Positions 53,392 to 62,500 of a DNA stretch of 64,000 bases are shown in pieces; position 1 is the stretch's first letter, and every line of letters begins with the position of its first letter. The notes below the pieces were generated by a model. That model was not told where the DNA came from and made no database searches. It was given only the letters and a program-made list of their open reading frames with translations. The stretch is from assembly GCF_028746185.1 (NCBI RefSeq), contig NZ_JAQIVH010000039.1, forward strand, positions 186,001 to 250,000. The letters are read 5' to 3'. The position numbers and the translations under genes are program-made. This DNA comes from Paenibacillus_E qinlingensis. GTDB taxonomy: Bacteria; Bacillota; Bacilli; Paenibacillales; NBRC-103111.

Positions 53392-55171
53392 GATGATCCC
53401 CTCCCTTGCTATATGGAACCGACATCAGCATAGGAAATCGCAGCCGTACCAATGCACCTTCCTCTAGCTCCATCAACTGCAGCTCTGCATTTTTTTTAAA
53501 CAGGAGCTCCAGCCGTTCCTTTACGTTTGTTAATCCGATACCCTTGCGCACCCGTTTCTGCCTCACCCGCTCCGCCTCCTGCAAGCCTTGTCCGTTATCC
53601 TGCACCTCCACCACAACCGAGTCATGCTGTTCATAGATGCGAACGACAATTAAACCACCGCGACTCATTCTCGCGAATCCGTGTACAATTGCATTTTCCA
53701 CAAGAGGCTGCAAGCTGAGTTTTGGGACGAGCACATATTGAAGCTTCTCTTCGTATTCGTAACGAAAGTCGAACAGATGGTCGAACCTAACGTTTTGAAT
53801 GTACAAATACGCATTAATCAGCTCAATTTCTTCTTTTAGATGGATTAGCTCCACTTCCGCATTAAGACTCGTTTCTAGCAGCTTCCCTAGTTGAATGCAG
53901 ATTTCCGATGTAACCTTGTCTTCCCGGTCGATCGCGTGCCATTTCAACGTATTCAGCGTGTTCAGCAAAAAATGAGGCTTCATCTGGGCTAGCAGCATTT
54001 GAAACCGTACGGCTTCCTTCTGCCGTTCCTCCTGTTTCAACTGATGCACCAGTAAGTTGGTATCAGTGACCATTTGATTGAAAGATTGTGCCAGCGCAAG
54101 TATTTCACCACGGTAATTCGTCTCAGGTAAAAACGTTTTCAGCCTCATTTTCACCATGTTCTCCATTTTTTTCTTGAGTTGGTGAAGCGGTCTTGTGATC
54201 GTCGATGAGACAAACAGTGTCAAGCCAATAAATGCAACGGTCAGCAGCAAAAAGGTGATTACCATGCGCCTTTCCAGTAACTTCAGGTCGCCGAAATAAA
54301 AGCGAAGCGGAAATTCACCTATGATCTGCCATTTCTGCGGAGTCAACGTTATCGAGTTATACAGCATAGAATAACGTTCATCAATATATGACAAGAGTTG
54401 CTGATCGGGGCTTTGCAGCAGCTTACGACCAACTTCTGAGCTCATCCCGCTCATTTTCTCCGTTTGAGCAAGCAAGTTGCCCGCTTCATCGGCCAAATAA
54501 TAGTTTTGTTGTACTGGAAAATCCTTAGCAATCCCTTTCATCCATGCCTCATAATCGAAACGGATGCGCACGACACCCACAAGCTTCCCCTGCTCTTTGA
54601 GGGAACCTGTCAGCGTCAGCATGTGAGCGCTTTCGCTAAGTCCCACTGGCAAATCGTTTCGATCTGCGGATAGCCAGCGATAGCTTTCTTTACTGTTTTC
54701 CAACTCACGAATAGCTTTGGCATTCCAATCAGGCAGTCTTTCCCCTTGTGGCACATCGAACGAATCGTATTGACTGCCAGTCACATCTGCCACCGAGACA
54801 TACAAAAACCGGCTTTGAGATAAATTGCGGTTACGCATTTTCTCGAGTACTTCGCGAATTTGCCTAGCGTTATCGCTGGGCGAATTATTGTCTCCCGCTT
54901 GCAGTGCTTCCATAACGGCAGGTTCTTTTTCCAATTGAACCAGGTGCAGAAACATAGCTTTCACCGTGTCGTTATAGTCCGTTTTCATAATGTTCAGCTG
55001 CGCGCCGAATTGCTCGCTGATTTTGTTAACGATCAGGTCCTCTGTCTGCCGGTAATAATAGAGTTGCAAAATAAACAGTGGAATCAGAATTACGAGTACA
55101 AAGCCGAAAAACAACCGGAATTTAATTTTTTGCGGCAGCAGCCTGCGAAGAAGTCCCCTCATTTTCAACAT
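53369..55171 (-). CDS. Sensor histidine kinase (YesM-like)
   Basis: About 600 residues from ATG 55171 (GGAGAGGG four nt before; other starts are possible nearby). Two membrane helices (about 20-40 and 285-308) flank an extracytoplasmic sensor. A HAMP segment precedes the His_kinase domain with the phosphoacceptor in KPHFLLNTLNTLKWHA. The ATPase domain shows PLVENAIVHGF (N box), VVEVQDNGQGL (G1) and GIGLTNVKERLEL (G2). The end overlaps the response regulator start by 23 nt. It is likely to sense an extracellular sugar or a binding-protein complex. Confidence 0.9.
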   Translation of the reverse strand: MLKMRGLLRRLLPQKIKFRLFFGFVLVILIPLFILQLYYYRQTEDLIVNKISEQFGAQLNIMKTDYNDTVKAMFLHLVQLEKEPAVMEALQAGDNNSPSDNARQIREVLEKMRNRNLSQSRFLYVSVADVTGSQYDSFDVPQGERLPDWNAKAIRELENSKESYRWLSADRNDLPVGLSESAHMLTLTGSLKEQGKLVGVVRIRFDYEAWMKGIAKDFPVQQNYYLADEAGNLLAQTEKMSGMSSEVGRKLLQSPDQQLLSYIDERYSMLYNSITLTPQKWQIIGEFPLRFYFGDLKLLERRMVITFLLLTVAFIGLTLFVSSTITRPLHQLKKKMENMVKMRLKTFLPETNYRGEILALAQSFNQMVTDTNLLVHQLKQEERQKEAVRFQMLLAQMKPHFLLNTLNTLKWHAIDREDKVTSEICIQLGKLLETSLNAEVELIHLKEEIELINAYLYIQNVRFDHLFDFRYEYEEKLQYVLVPKLSLQPLVENAIVHGFARMSRGGLIVVRIYEQHDSVVVEVQDNGQGLQEAERVRQKRVRKGIGLTNVKERLELLFKKNAELQLMELEEGALVRLRFPMLMSVPYSKGGDHHVETDHR

Positions 55172-55585
55172 ACCCTCTCCATAAAATGACATAATCCGCC
55201 TATGATACAGTTCATGTTACAGCACTTTATTTATCGTGAACAGGAACAGTTTTGTCTTGCGGATTGAACATATTTAACGTAAATTGATGGGTTCATACGT
55301 AAATAGTTGCTTTCATGCAGCCCATCAGCAATTTGAAATGAACGGACAATATGGCTCTTCTTCAAATCTCCGGGCTGACACTCCCACATTCCTTCATTCA
55401 ACCTGTCCATGAGCGGTGCAACAGTTCAGTTTGAGATATAACATCCAATTTGACACTTAGGAAGAGAAAAACCGTTTGTACCTGTTACATGCAGGGTGCA
55501 GATGGTTTTTTCTATTCATTTTATACACACAAAATCCGATAAATTTAGTATAATTACAAGAATTACGCAGGGCGGAGGAATGATA
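55172..55585. other. Intergenic region with an orphan terminator
   Basis: No coding frame is supported. At 55468-55511 the plus strand forms AAAACCGTTTGTACC / GGTGCAGATGGTTTT (15 bp with three wobbles) followed by six T, but there is no plus-strand gene before it. A weak promoter-like TTGCGG-17-TAAATT lies at about 55258. A TATAAT (about 55551) may serve the following gene. Confidence 0.5.
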
Positions 55586-58500
55586 GTGAAACGCGAAAAT
55601 AGCAATAAGCTGCGATGGATTGGCGCAGTTCTTTTGGTTGCCCTCTTAGTTAACTCCTATCTGCCGGCAGCTTATGCACTTACGACAGTTGGACAAGTAA
55701 TTACAGGCCAGACATCGTCCACTTATGGCGAGTCGGTGCAACTTACTACTGTTGTGACAGATGGTACATTAGGCGGGGCAACACCAACTGGGAGCATCAC
55801 GTTCTATGATGGGGGCACAGTGATTGGAGAACCACAGGAGCTCGTTGCTTCAGAACCAGAGGTTGTTTTTAAGAGCTCAGGGCTTGCTCCGATGCCTGCT
55901 GGGAAAAAACTCACTTGCTCGAACTGTCCTGTTATTCAGTGGGGAGGACTCAGTTATTGGGCATTCAGCGATACGGACAATAATACCATTACTTATTTGT
56001 ACGGGTATGATGCGAGTAACACGTTGGTAAAAGCTTGGGAATTTCCAGGGAATCGTTACGTTACGGATATCACTGTAAATAACATCGCTAAGACAGTTAC
56101 ACTTGTCGGACAGAGCAATGCGCAAACAATACGTACTTGGGAGCAGCTTGAAAATTACAATGCTCACGCCTCTATGTCCTTCCCCAGCCTAGCTGTAGGT
56201 ACACATACGATAACAGCTAGTTATTCAGCCGAAGATGGTATACATAGTCCACAGTCGTCTACTTTTGTGCATACGGTTCATGCCATTCAAACCAATACCA
56301 CGCTTACCTCAAATGCTGGGCTCATATATGTTGGCGAGCCAATTACATTCACAGCAACAGTAGCCAATACGGATGGCAGTCAGGTCATGCCGGGGGGAAT
56401 GGTCACCTTTCGAGAAGGTAACAATGTATTGGACGCTACGAGTGTTAACGGAAGCGGAGTCGCAACCTTTACGACGTCGTCGCTGCCAGTAAGTGGTTAC
56501 TCCGTAACTGCGACTTATGATGGCGATGCTCAGCATCTAGCCAGTACGTCTAGTAGTTTATCGCAATCCGTTCTAGGAATTCCGACAGTCGTGGCGGTCA
56601 GCGCTAGTCCCGAAAGCACGACAGTCGGGAACTCCGTGACGTTGACAGCAACTGTGACCAATGGCATGACGAGTATCCTGGAACCGGCAGGAACCGTGAC
56701 GTTCAAGGAGGGCTCAACTGTACTTGGCACAGGAACGTTGAGTTCAGGGACAGCAACTTGGACGGCGCCTACTCTCGAATTGGGAACCCATTCAATCACA
56801 GCACATTACGGTGGAAGTCTTACACATGTTGCCAATAGCTCAAGCTCTATTCCCGTGGTCGTCAATCTGATCCCTACTTCATCAACTTTGATGGTTAAAG
56901 GAGCGATAGACGCAGCTTCTACCTACGGAACTTCATTGACGTTACGTGCATCTGTAGCAAATACGATTGGCAACTCAATTCCACCAGATGGTATCGTAAC
57001 TTTCAAAGATGGTTCAACCACACTAGGGACTGCCCCTCTTATTTCAGGTAGCGCTGAATGGTCGATGCCCGATAGTATATCAGCCGGAGCCTACTCTTTT
57101 AAAGCGGTGTACAGCGGAGACAGCAACCATGCGGCAAGTCCATCAACTGCAGTCGGGCATACCGTAAACAAAGCAAGTACATCGACAACCCTATCATCAT
57201 CGGGTGAGGTTACTGTCGGTGAAACGACGACTTTAACAGCACAAGTAACACATATACTGAATCCTAGCATCAAGCCAACAGGCACAGTTACTTTCAAAAA
57301 TAACGGTGTCGCCTTGCAAGCACCAATCTCACTAGATAACAATGGCACTGCGGTGCTTGCCACTCACGATCTTCCGGTCGGCGATCTCGTCATTACGGCG
57401 GAATATAGCGGTGATGGCAATCATAACACGAGTGCTTCGCAGCCAATTACCCAGCCTGTATCCAAAGCACCGGTTAGTGTTCATCTGTCTATAACACCAC
57501 AATCCGGGGAAAGCATATACGGACACACAGTAAGCGTCATGGTGCAGGTAGTTAACACAGGCAGTGGTGGGTCAGTTCCTACAGGGACGGTAACACTTTC
57601 AGGTACAGGCGGCTTCAGTAATTGGCCGGGTGCTTTGACACTGACGAACGGGACAGCAACTTGGGAGACAGAGCAGCTTGCTGTTGGCACGCATACGGTC
57701 GTCGCAAGTTACTTAGGGGATGACGAGCATCTTAATGGGGAATCAACCAGCAGCAGTCTGAAGATTAAACCAATTCCTGTTACTGTAGTGGTTACCGCTT
57801 CTGTTACGGAGGCTGTTTATTATGGAACTCCCCTTACATTTACCGCACATGTGACCAATACGAATGGAGAGTCAAAGATTCCTGCTGGCCATGTTGTTTT
57901 TAGTGGCGGCAACTTACTAGACACTCCAATACAACTTGACTCGACAGGAACTGCTTCTATCACTTCGGCAGCGCTGCTACCTGGAACTTACCCTATTCAG
58001 GTCGCTTACGTTCCTGACCTGCTGCATGAAGCACAGACGTCAGCTTCAATCACTCAAGTCATCAAACCGAATACGCAGGGGACTGTACTTATTTTGAATC
58101 ATCCGAGTGGAACTTTCCAGCTCGGAGAGCCTATCCAATTCTCCGTATCCGTAGGCGACTTAATCGGTGACTTGACGCAGCCTGGCTACATTTCATTGAA
58201 AGAGAATGGCGTTGAAAGAGCAAGGGTAACGACCGATGTGTACGGAAATGCGGAAATCAACTTAACAGGCGTTAGCTCTGGCACGCACCAATATACCGCG
58301 CTGTACGAAAGAGCCGGCCTCACAGATAGCACGGAGTCCCCATCGGTGACAGTTGTTGTGCAGCCTGCTTTCGCGCAACTTGTGCTCACAAGTGATGACT
58401 ATGGCAAAATACTGCCAACATCCACTCCGTGGATCGCGGCAATTGTTCATGGCGCTAAATCAACATTCTCTTTTCAAACAGCTTCAATGGAAGCCGATAC

Positions 58501-58828
58501 TATCACCGAGTTGAAGCAAATGGATCCGCAGAGCGGCCAGCTAGGCGCAGCTATCGAGGTGACGAACGGACAGAGTGAACCTATTTCGTTCGTGGAAGGC
58601 TTGAACCGATTCCAAGTAAAAGTGGTGAGCCTGGATGGTACAGCTTCAACCGTACATATCGTGTCCCTCTTTTATCAAAAAGAGGAGAAGCTGTGGGACA
58701 TCACCAACGTTCTCGCGGTAACGCCATTAGGGTATGATATGGATGGAAATGGTACGTTTGATAAATCCGATATTATTGAATTATTGAAGTTAATTGAGCC
58801 GCTTTCCGCGGAAGCGCTGCGACCTTAA
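55586..58828 (+). CDS. Secreted Ig-like repeat protein with C-terminal EF-hand (dockerin-like) motif
   Basis: 1080 residues from GTG 55586, seven nt after GGCGGAGG; the open frame upstream lacks a ribosome site. A signal peptide ends near AAYAL. About nine Ig-like domains of the Big_3_5 type follow, each with patterns such as PTGSITFYDGG, GTVTFKEGSTVLG and THTITASYSAE. The first Ig domain is interrupted by about 85 residues containing CSNCPVIQWGG and KTVTLVGQS. The C-terminus has YDMDGNGTFDKSDIIELLKL, a single calcium-loop motif like a dockerin half. No enzymatic domain or SLH is present. It may be an adhesin, or may bind another surface protein. Confidence 0.82.
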   Translation: MKRENSNKLRWIGAVLLVALLVNSYLPAAYALTTVGQVITGQTSSTYGESVQLTTVVTDGTLGGATPTGSITFYDGGTVIGEPQELVASEPEVVFKSSGLAPMPAGKKLTCSNCPVIQWGGLSYWAFSDTDNNTITYLYGYDASNTLVKAWEFPGNRYVTDITVNNIAKTVTLVGQSNAQTIRTWEQLENYNAHASMSFPSLAVGTHTITASYSAEDGIHSPQSSTFVHTVHAIQTNTTLTSNAGLIYVGEPITFTATVANTDGSQVMPGGMVTFREGNNVLDATSVNGSGVATFTTSSLPVSGYSVTATYDGDAQHLASTSSSLSQSVLGIPTVVAVSASPESTTVGNSVTLTATVTNGMTSILEPAGTVTFKEGSTVLGTGTLSSGTATWTAPTLELGTHSITAHYGGSLTHVANSSSSIPVVVNLIPTSSTLMVKGAIDAASTYGTSLTLRASVANTIGNSIPPDGIVTFKDGSTTLGTAPLISGSAEWSMPDSISAGAYSFKAVYSGDSNHAASPSTAVGHTVNKASTSTTLSSSGEVTVGETTTLTAQVTHILNPSIKPTGTVTFKNNGVALQAPISLDNNGTAVLATHDLPVGDLVITAEYSGDGNHNTSASQPITQPVSKAPVSVHLSITPQSGESIYGHTVSVMVQVVNTGSGGSVPTGTVTLSGTGGFSNWPGALTLTNGTATWETEQLAVGTHTVVASYLGDDEHLNGESTSSSLKIKPIPVTVVVTASVTEAVYYGTPLTFTAHVTNTNGESKIPAGHVVFSGGNLLDTPIQLDSTGTASITSAALLPGTYPIQVAYVPDLLHEAQTSASITQVIKPNTQGTVLILNHPSGTFQLGEPIQFSVSVGDLIGDLTQPGYISLKENGVERARVTTDVYGNAEINLTGVSSGTHQYTALYERAGLTDSTESPSVTVVVQPAFAQLVLTSDDYGKILPTSTPWIAAIVHGAKSTFSFQTASMEADTITELKQMDPQSGQLGAAIEVTNGQSEPISFVEGLNRFQVKVVSLDGTASTVHIVSLFYQKEEKLWDITNVLAVTPLGYDMDGNGTFDKSDIIELLKLIEPLSAEALRP

Positions 58829-58848
58829 CTAAACAGTGCGGGTATGTG

Positions 58849-58896
58849 AAAAAGGCATTTCCTCTGTAGCTAACTACTACAGGGAATGCCTTTTTT
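58849..58896 (+). terminator. Terminator of the Ig-repeat protein gene
   Basis: Very stable stem AAAAAGGCATT..CTGTAG / CTACAG..AATGCCTTTTTT, 20 nt past the stop, with a T run. Confidence 0.88.
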
Positions 58897-59295
58897 GTCG
58901 TTAGCCTAGCGACTATTGCCATAGGGAACGGGAGTCATTTTAGTAAATCGACATAAACCGTTGTGTCTGCGGAACTACAGTGTCTTATTTGTCCGTACCG
59001 CAAATTCAATATAAGTGATCCAGGTAATTTCTTAATAACATTAAATGTCCAAGTTTCCGGCATTTCCACACGGCCTTTCATCGCCACATGCATGCGTCAC
59101 CTCATTAGAAGCATTCATCCAAGTGAGTGAACTTTGCTAATGTTGGGAAACATTAAATTTCTAAAGTGCAAGAAGCCAGCAAACATAAGGCTTTTCTGGC
59201 TTCTTCATGAAAATAAGAAAATGGTTGTTGCGATCGAAAAAGCCTAAGAAACGATTAAGTCATGAAGTACATCTGACACTTAGCAGACAGTTCAT
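58897..59295. other. Gene-free stretch with one hairpin
   Basis: No coding frame supported. At 59170-59205 AAGAAGCCAG / CTGGCTTCTT forms a 10-bp stem with a 16-nt loop but only short T runs; it may weakly terminate the minus-strand gene at 59296. Nothing else is recognised. Confidence 0.45.
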
Positions 59296-59751
59296 TTACA
59301 ACTTTTCTTTTCTAAAAGACAGAATTCTAAGTTGGTCATCATCCTTGTAATTTTTACATTTTGATAATTCAACATCAATAAAATCACTATCTCTTTCGTG
59401 TATTCGAATAAATTTACAGACATATTCGGTCTTGCCTTTGTCTGTACTCCATGCATCTCGTGAGTTATCAACTATCCAATTTATTTCTTTACCATTTGAA
59501 ATTACGTCATGAATGGCTGGCCCGCTATCCATTCCTGGTTCTATAATCATTAGATTGTCTCCTTGCCCCTCATTAAATCTTGTTACCATTTTATCAACTC
59601 GTTCAAGGTCAGCTCTGTCAAGATGGAAAATTACTGAGTTGGTAGCAGTATCGTTCACTTTATTTGATTGATTTACAAACACAAAAATGAAGACAATCAA
59701 AGCAATAATTATGAATGTCTGAGTTATAATTAAAGTTTTTTTGTATTTAAT
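59296..59751 (-). CDS. Membrane-anchored small protein, apparent ATT start
   Basis: 151 residues if started at ATT 59751, seven nt after the strong ribosome site AAAGGAGG. This gives KYKKTLIITQTFIIIALIVF, a basic N-terminus and one membrane helix, which the first available TTG (59700) would cut in half. The outer part is soluble and mixed-charge (VIFHLDRADLERVDKMVTRF, AWSTDKGKTEYVCKFIRIHE). Family not recognised. An ATG mutated to ATT, which would silence the gene, is an alternative reading. Confidence 0.6.
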   Translation of the reverse strand: MKYKKTLIITQTFIIIALIVFIFVFVNQSNKVNDTATNSVIFHLDRADLERVDKMVTRFNEGQGDNLMIIEPGMDSGPAIHDVISNGKEINWIVDNSRDAWSTDKGKTEYVCKFIRIHERDSDFIDVELSKCKNYKDDDQLRILSFRKEKL

Positions 59752-59893
59752 ATTTTTACCTCCTTTAAAGTTTTATTTACATTCTTTTACGAAAACGGCG
59801 AGAATATGTTGCGTTAAACTCCCCGTTAGTTTAACGCCTGCTTGCTGAAAATCGATTGAGTCTTTAACCAGTCTAGAGGTCGGTGTCTAGAAT

Positions 59894-60033
59894 GTTGGGA
59901 GATTTGTGTCACACGACTACAATGTAGGCAAATTTGTGCATTTTTCTATGACACAAATTCACCTACATAAAAAAATAAAAACTTTATTTCTCAAGCTTTT
60001 TCTCTCAGGTTTATGTAGGCACATTTGTGTCAT
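59894..60033. repeat. Cluster of direct and inverted 21-bp repeats
   Basis: ATGTAGGCAAATTTGTGCAT at 59922, its inverted relative ATGACACAAATTCACCTACAT at 59948-59968, and ATGTAGGCACATTTGTGTCAT at 60013-60033. A partial copy GAGATTTGTGTCAC lies near 59900. The inverted pair matches at 18 of 21 positions around a 44-nt AT-rich centre. Repeated terminal motifs are found at ends of IS21-like elements, so this may be insertion-sequence debris, but no transposase is present. The rest of 59752-60344 contains nothing firm except a 38-codon frame at 60222 of unknown status. Confidence 0.6.
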
Positions 60034-60344
60034 TGGACACGGAAGATCTGTCCCTTCCGTTTTCCCGACGTACTTTACATGCATTTAAATAGAAGAAACA
60101 CAACCAACCTGGGGGGAAATGGTTGTTGCGTTCTGTATGTATTTCGTAAAACGATAGCTTGTACCTTGTCCAATTTATTAGAAATGAAGAGAAGAGATAT
60201 AGAAGAAAAGGGTTGAAGAGCATGCATTACAGCACCGTTGCCCAGCGGACGCCGCCGGCGGGCTTCGACTATCCGGTGACGAAAAGCAACCTGATTCAAG
60301 AGGTATTATTCATACAAGAACCAAAGGTACCGACTTAATTAACT

Positions 60345-60680
60345 ATAAAAAATTCATAGAGCTCGGATACGACAAGGTTCTAACTCCATTATGGAGCTGT
60401 TAGCTTCACAAAAACCAATGCTTTAATCCCTCATATCAACGGGGGGACTCGTAATGGCCAACTAGTGAATGCAAAATATTTTAAAAACGACGGTTTTGCT
60501 GATTTATTGCTTGAGAATCATATGACGATGGAGAATTTTGAGGAAGCAATAAAGCAACTGTATGAGAGCCGAACGAAGTACATCGAGAAAATGAAGATTT
60601 ATCAAGAAGGCGAAGGTGGCGATAAGGTAATGACCTTAATCAGGGAAACAGCAGAAATTGGATTAAGACGAAACGCATAA
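60345..60680 (+). pseudogene. MurG-like glycosyltransferase C-terminal fragment, frameshifted
   Basis: Translation reads GSNSIMELLASQKPML, then, after one missing base in the CTTTAA at 60421-60426, LIPHINGGTRNGQLVNAKYF and on through DGFADLLLENHMTMENFEEA to the stop at 60680. This is the donor-binding end of a MurG/UDP-GlcNAc transferase (E-L-L-A-x-x-K-P, then Q-x-x-N-A). The N-terminal two thirds are absent. The remnant lies just after the repeat cluster, which suggests rearrangement here. Confidence 0.72.
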
Positions 60681-60899
60681 GGATAAAATTAAAAAACTCA
60701 CCCAAAAAATGATTAAACATGTAAAAAAGAATTTATTTAACTCCTTCTTCGATGAATTAAAAAATTAAATAGAAAAATTTAGAAATTATAATTTACAATA
60801 TGTGTAATCTGGGTTAAGATTCTAATAAAAGAACATTTAATTTTGGGTCTTTTTTACTATTTATTTTTTGATCTAGATAAGTTTAGATCTGGAGGAATT

Positions 60900-61637
60900 A
60901 TGAGTCAAAAGATTTACAAGAATGCACCGATAGTAGAGGCTGTTTGTGAATTGGTTTTTGATCAAGCTTCTCAAATGAACGCAGATTACGAGGAACAAAT
61001 TTACGAGTTGTTAAAGGATCAATACCCGCAAAAAAAATTAGTTACTAACTATCAGCCAATAATTGAAACAAAAAGTCTTAGAATTGAGAAGCGTATTGCA
61101 CCACAAGAAAGAATTCAATTTTTTAATGAAAGTGACACAATACACATTAAAATAAGTCAAAACACTCTTTCAGTTAGCCAGCTTGCCCCATATCCTTCTT
61201 GGAATGAATATCTGGGAAACATTCAAAATATCACCGAAAAGTATAAGAGTGTGGTAAATCCGGAGAGCATTCTTAGGGTGACATTAAAGTATACTAATAA
61301 AATTGATTTTTCAAAGATAATAGAAGAAAGTGAAGAATTAATTTCAATTGAGTCTTATTTTAACGTATATCCACATATAAGTGACGAGCTCCCACAACAA
61401 GTAAGTTCTTTTTTCTTGAATCTTGAATTTCCAGTAGCAGGTGATAATTCACTAAATATTCATATCACTAATTTGGGAACTCAGATACTTTTTGAATTAA
61501 AATTTAACAATGGAAATGATGATGTGAATTTCGAGAATTTTGTTGAATGGCTAAATACAGCTCATGATCAAATTGAAAGTTTTTTTGAGGGTAGTATTAC
61601 CGATAAGACAAGAAAATTGATTGGTGAGGAGGATTAA
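60900..61637 (+). CDS. TIGR04255-family protein, first gene of a three-gene cassette
   Basis: 245 residues from ATG 60900, with GGAGG five nt before; the frame opens 19 codons earlier without a site. The N-terminus IYKNAPIVEAVCELVFD matches the opening of the TIGR04255 family, which is patchy across bacteria and has no known function. Middle segments (RVTLKYTNKIDF, FFLNLEF, QILFELKF) look beta-rich. The next gene starts two nt after this stop, and the third overlaps the second. Base composition is clearly AT-richer than the glycan loci. I infer an accessory module, possibly defence-linked. Confidence 0.75.
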   Translation: MSQKIYKNAPIVEAVCELVFDQASQMNADYEEQIYELLKDQYPQKKLVTNYQPIIETKSLRIEKRIAPQERIQFFNESDTIHIKISQNTLSVSQLAPYPSWNEYLGNIQNITEKYKSVVNPESILRVTLKYTNKIDFSKIIEESEELISIESYFNVYPHISDELPQQVSSFFLNLEFPVAGDNSLNIHITNLGTQILFELKFNNGNDDVNFENFVEWLNTAHDQIESFFEGSITDKTRKLIGEED

Positions 61638-61639
61638 GA

Positions 61640-62059
61640 ATGTTTACTTACTCAATAGCAGATAAAAAGAGCTCATTTATTAAGGGAGTATTTGATTTAA
61701 CTGCTAGTACTTTTGAGGACTCCCCAGTACAATTAATAAAAAGTCTTGATGAGATGGCACATTTTCGAGACTATAATGCAGTTATTAATTTTCTTAAAGA
61801 ACATTATTATCTTGTCGAAATAATTTATGCTGCAATGGATAGAGTACATCACTTCTTTCCCTCCGAATCAACTTTTTGTGAAGTTGATATAATATCTGAT
61901 GAGGAATTAGAAAGTAACAAAAAATTATTCTTATACATAAAGTCTACCCTTGAACCGGAAGAAGCAATGGAAAAACTGGATGCGTTTGACGATGCTTGGT
62001 GGATTGATATAGTTCCTGAAACAAACTGCAAAATGATTATAGATTTGGAGTTTTTATAA
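61640..62059 (+). CDS. Unknown protein, second gene of the cassette
   Basis: 139 residues, acidic and soluble, with ATG 61640 about seven nt after GGAGG in the end of the previous gene. Segments such as MDRVHHFFPSESTFCEVDII and DDAWWIDIVPETNCKMIIDL suggest an alpha/beta fold. I do not recognise a family. Its TAA shares a base with the next ATG (TAATG), so the second and third proteins are made together and may form a complex. Confidence 0.68.
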   Translation: MFTYSIADKKSSFIKGVFDLTASTFEDSPVQLIKSLDEMAHFRDYNAVINFLKEHYYLVEIIYAAMDRVHHFFPSESTFCEVDIISDEELESNKKLFLYIKSTLEPEEAMEKLDAFDDAWWIDIVPETNCKMIIDLEFL

Positions 62060-62451
62060 TGTCTTTTAATTGGAATAAATATCATACACTCGCACAAGAG
62101 TTGTCACAAAAGCCAGGAGAAGAAAATAAAAGGTCTGCAATTAGTCGAGCATATTACAGTGTTTATTGTATTGCTCATAAGTACTATAAAGACAATTTAA
62201 CTAAAGGACTTTCTACGAAGTTTAAGGATGCTAGCATGCATACTATAGTGTGGGATACCTTTCAAAAAAATGGAAATAAAGATAAAAAAACAATTCAAAA
62301 GCTTGGAATTCTTGGAGAACGTTTAAAAGTAGCGAGGAAAAAAGCTGATTACGAAGAAGTAATAAAAGAAGATATCTCAAAAGTTACTCAAAAAGCAATG
62401 AAAGAGGCTGCTGAAGCTCACACTTTATTTCAACAATTATTAGGAAGTTAA
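62059..62451 (+). CDS. HEPN-like helical protein, third gene of the cassette
   Basis: 130 residues, mostly helical. The N-terminal part KRSAISRAYYSVYCIAHKYY matches the usual first helices of HEPN proteins (S-R-A-Y-Y-A-x-x-x-A). The later LKVARKKADYEEVI is like the R-x-x-A-D-Y segment of MNT-linked HEPN families. The canonical R-x4-6-H ribonuclease motif is not evident, so it may be a partner rather than an active nuclease. There is no nucleotidyltransferase gene beside it. HEPN proteins are frequent in toxin-antitoxin and phage-defence systems. Confidence 0.72.
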   Translation: MSFNWNKYHTLAQELSQKPGEENKRSAISRAYYSVYCIAHKYYKDNLTKGLSTKFKDASMHTIVWDTFQKNGNKDKKTIQKLGILGERLKVARKKADYEEVIKEDISKVTQKAMKEAAEAHTLFQQLLGS

Positions 62452-62466
62452 TTTTTATCAAAATAA

Positions 62467-62500
62467 GCCCCTGAGGAGAGCCTTAGGGGCATTTAATTTA
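62467..62500 (+). terminator. Terminator of the three-gene cassette
   Basis: Stem GCCCCTGAGG / CCTTAGGGGC with a 4-nt loop, then ATTTAATTT, 15 nt after the HEPN-like stop. Confidence 0.82.

Noticed and set aside
60222..60338. 38-codon frame MHYSTVAQRTPPAGF...
   Set aside because: It has a weak ribosome site and GC-richer sequence than its surroundings, but no family match and it abuts rearranged sequence; not firm enough to list as a gene.
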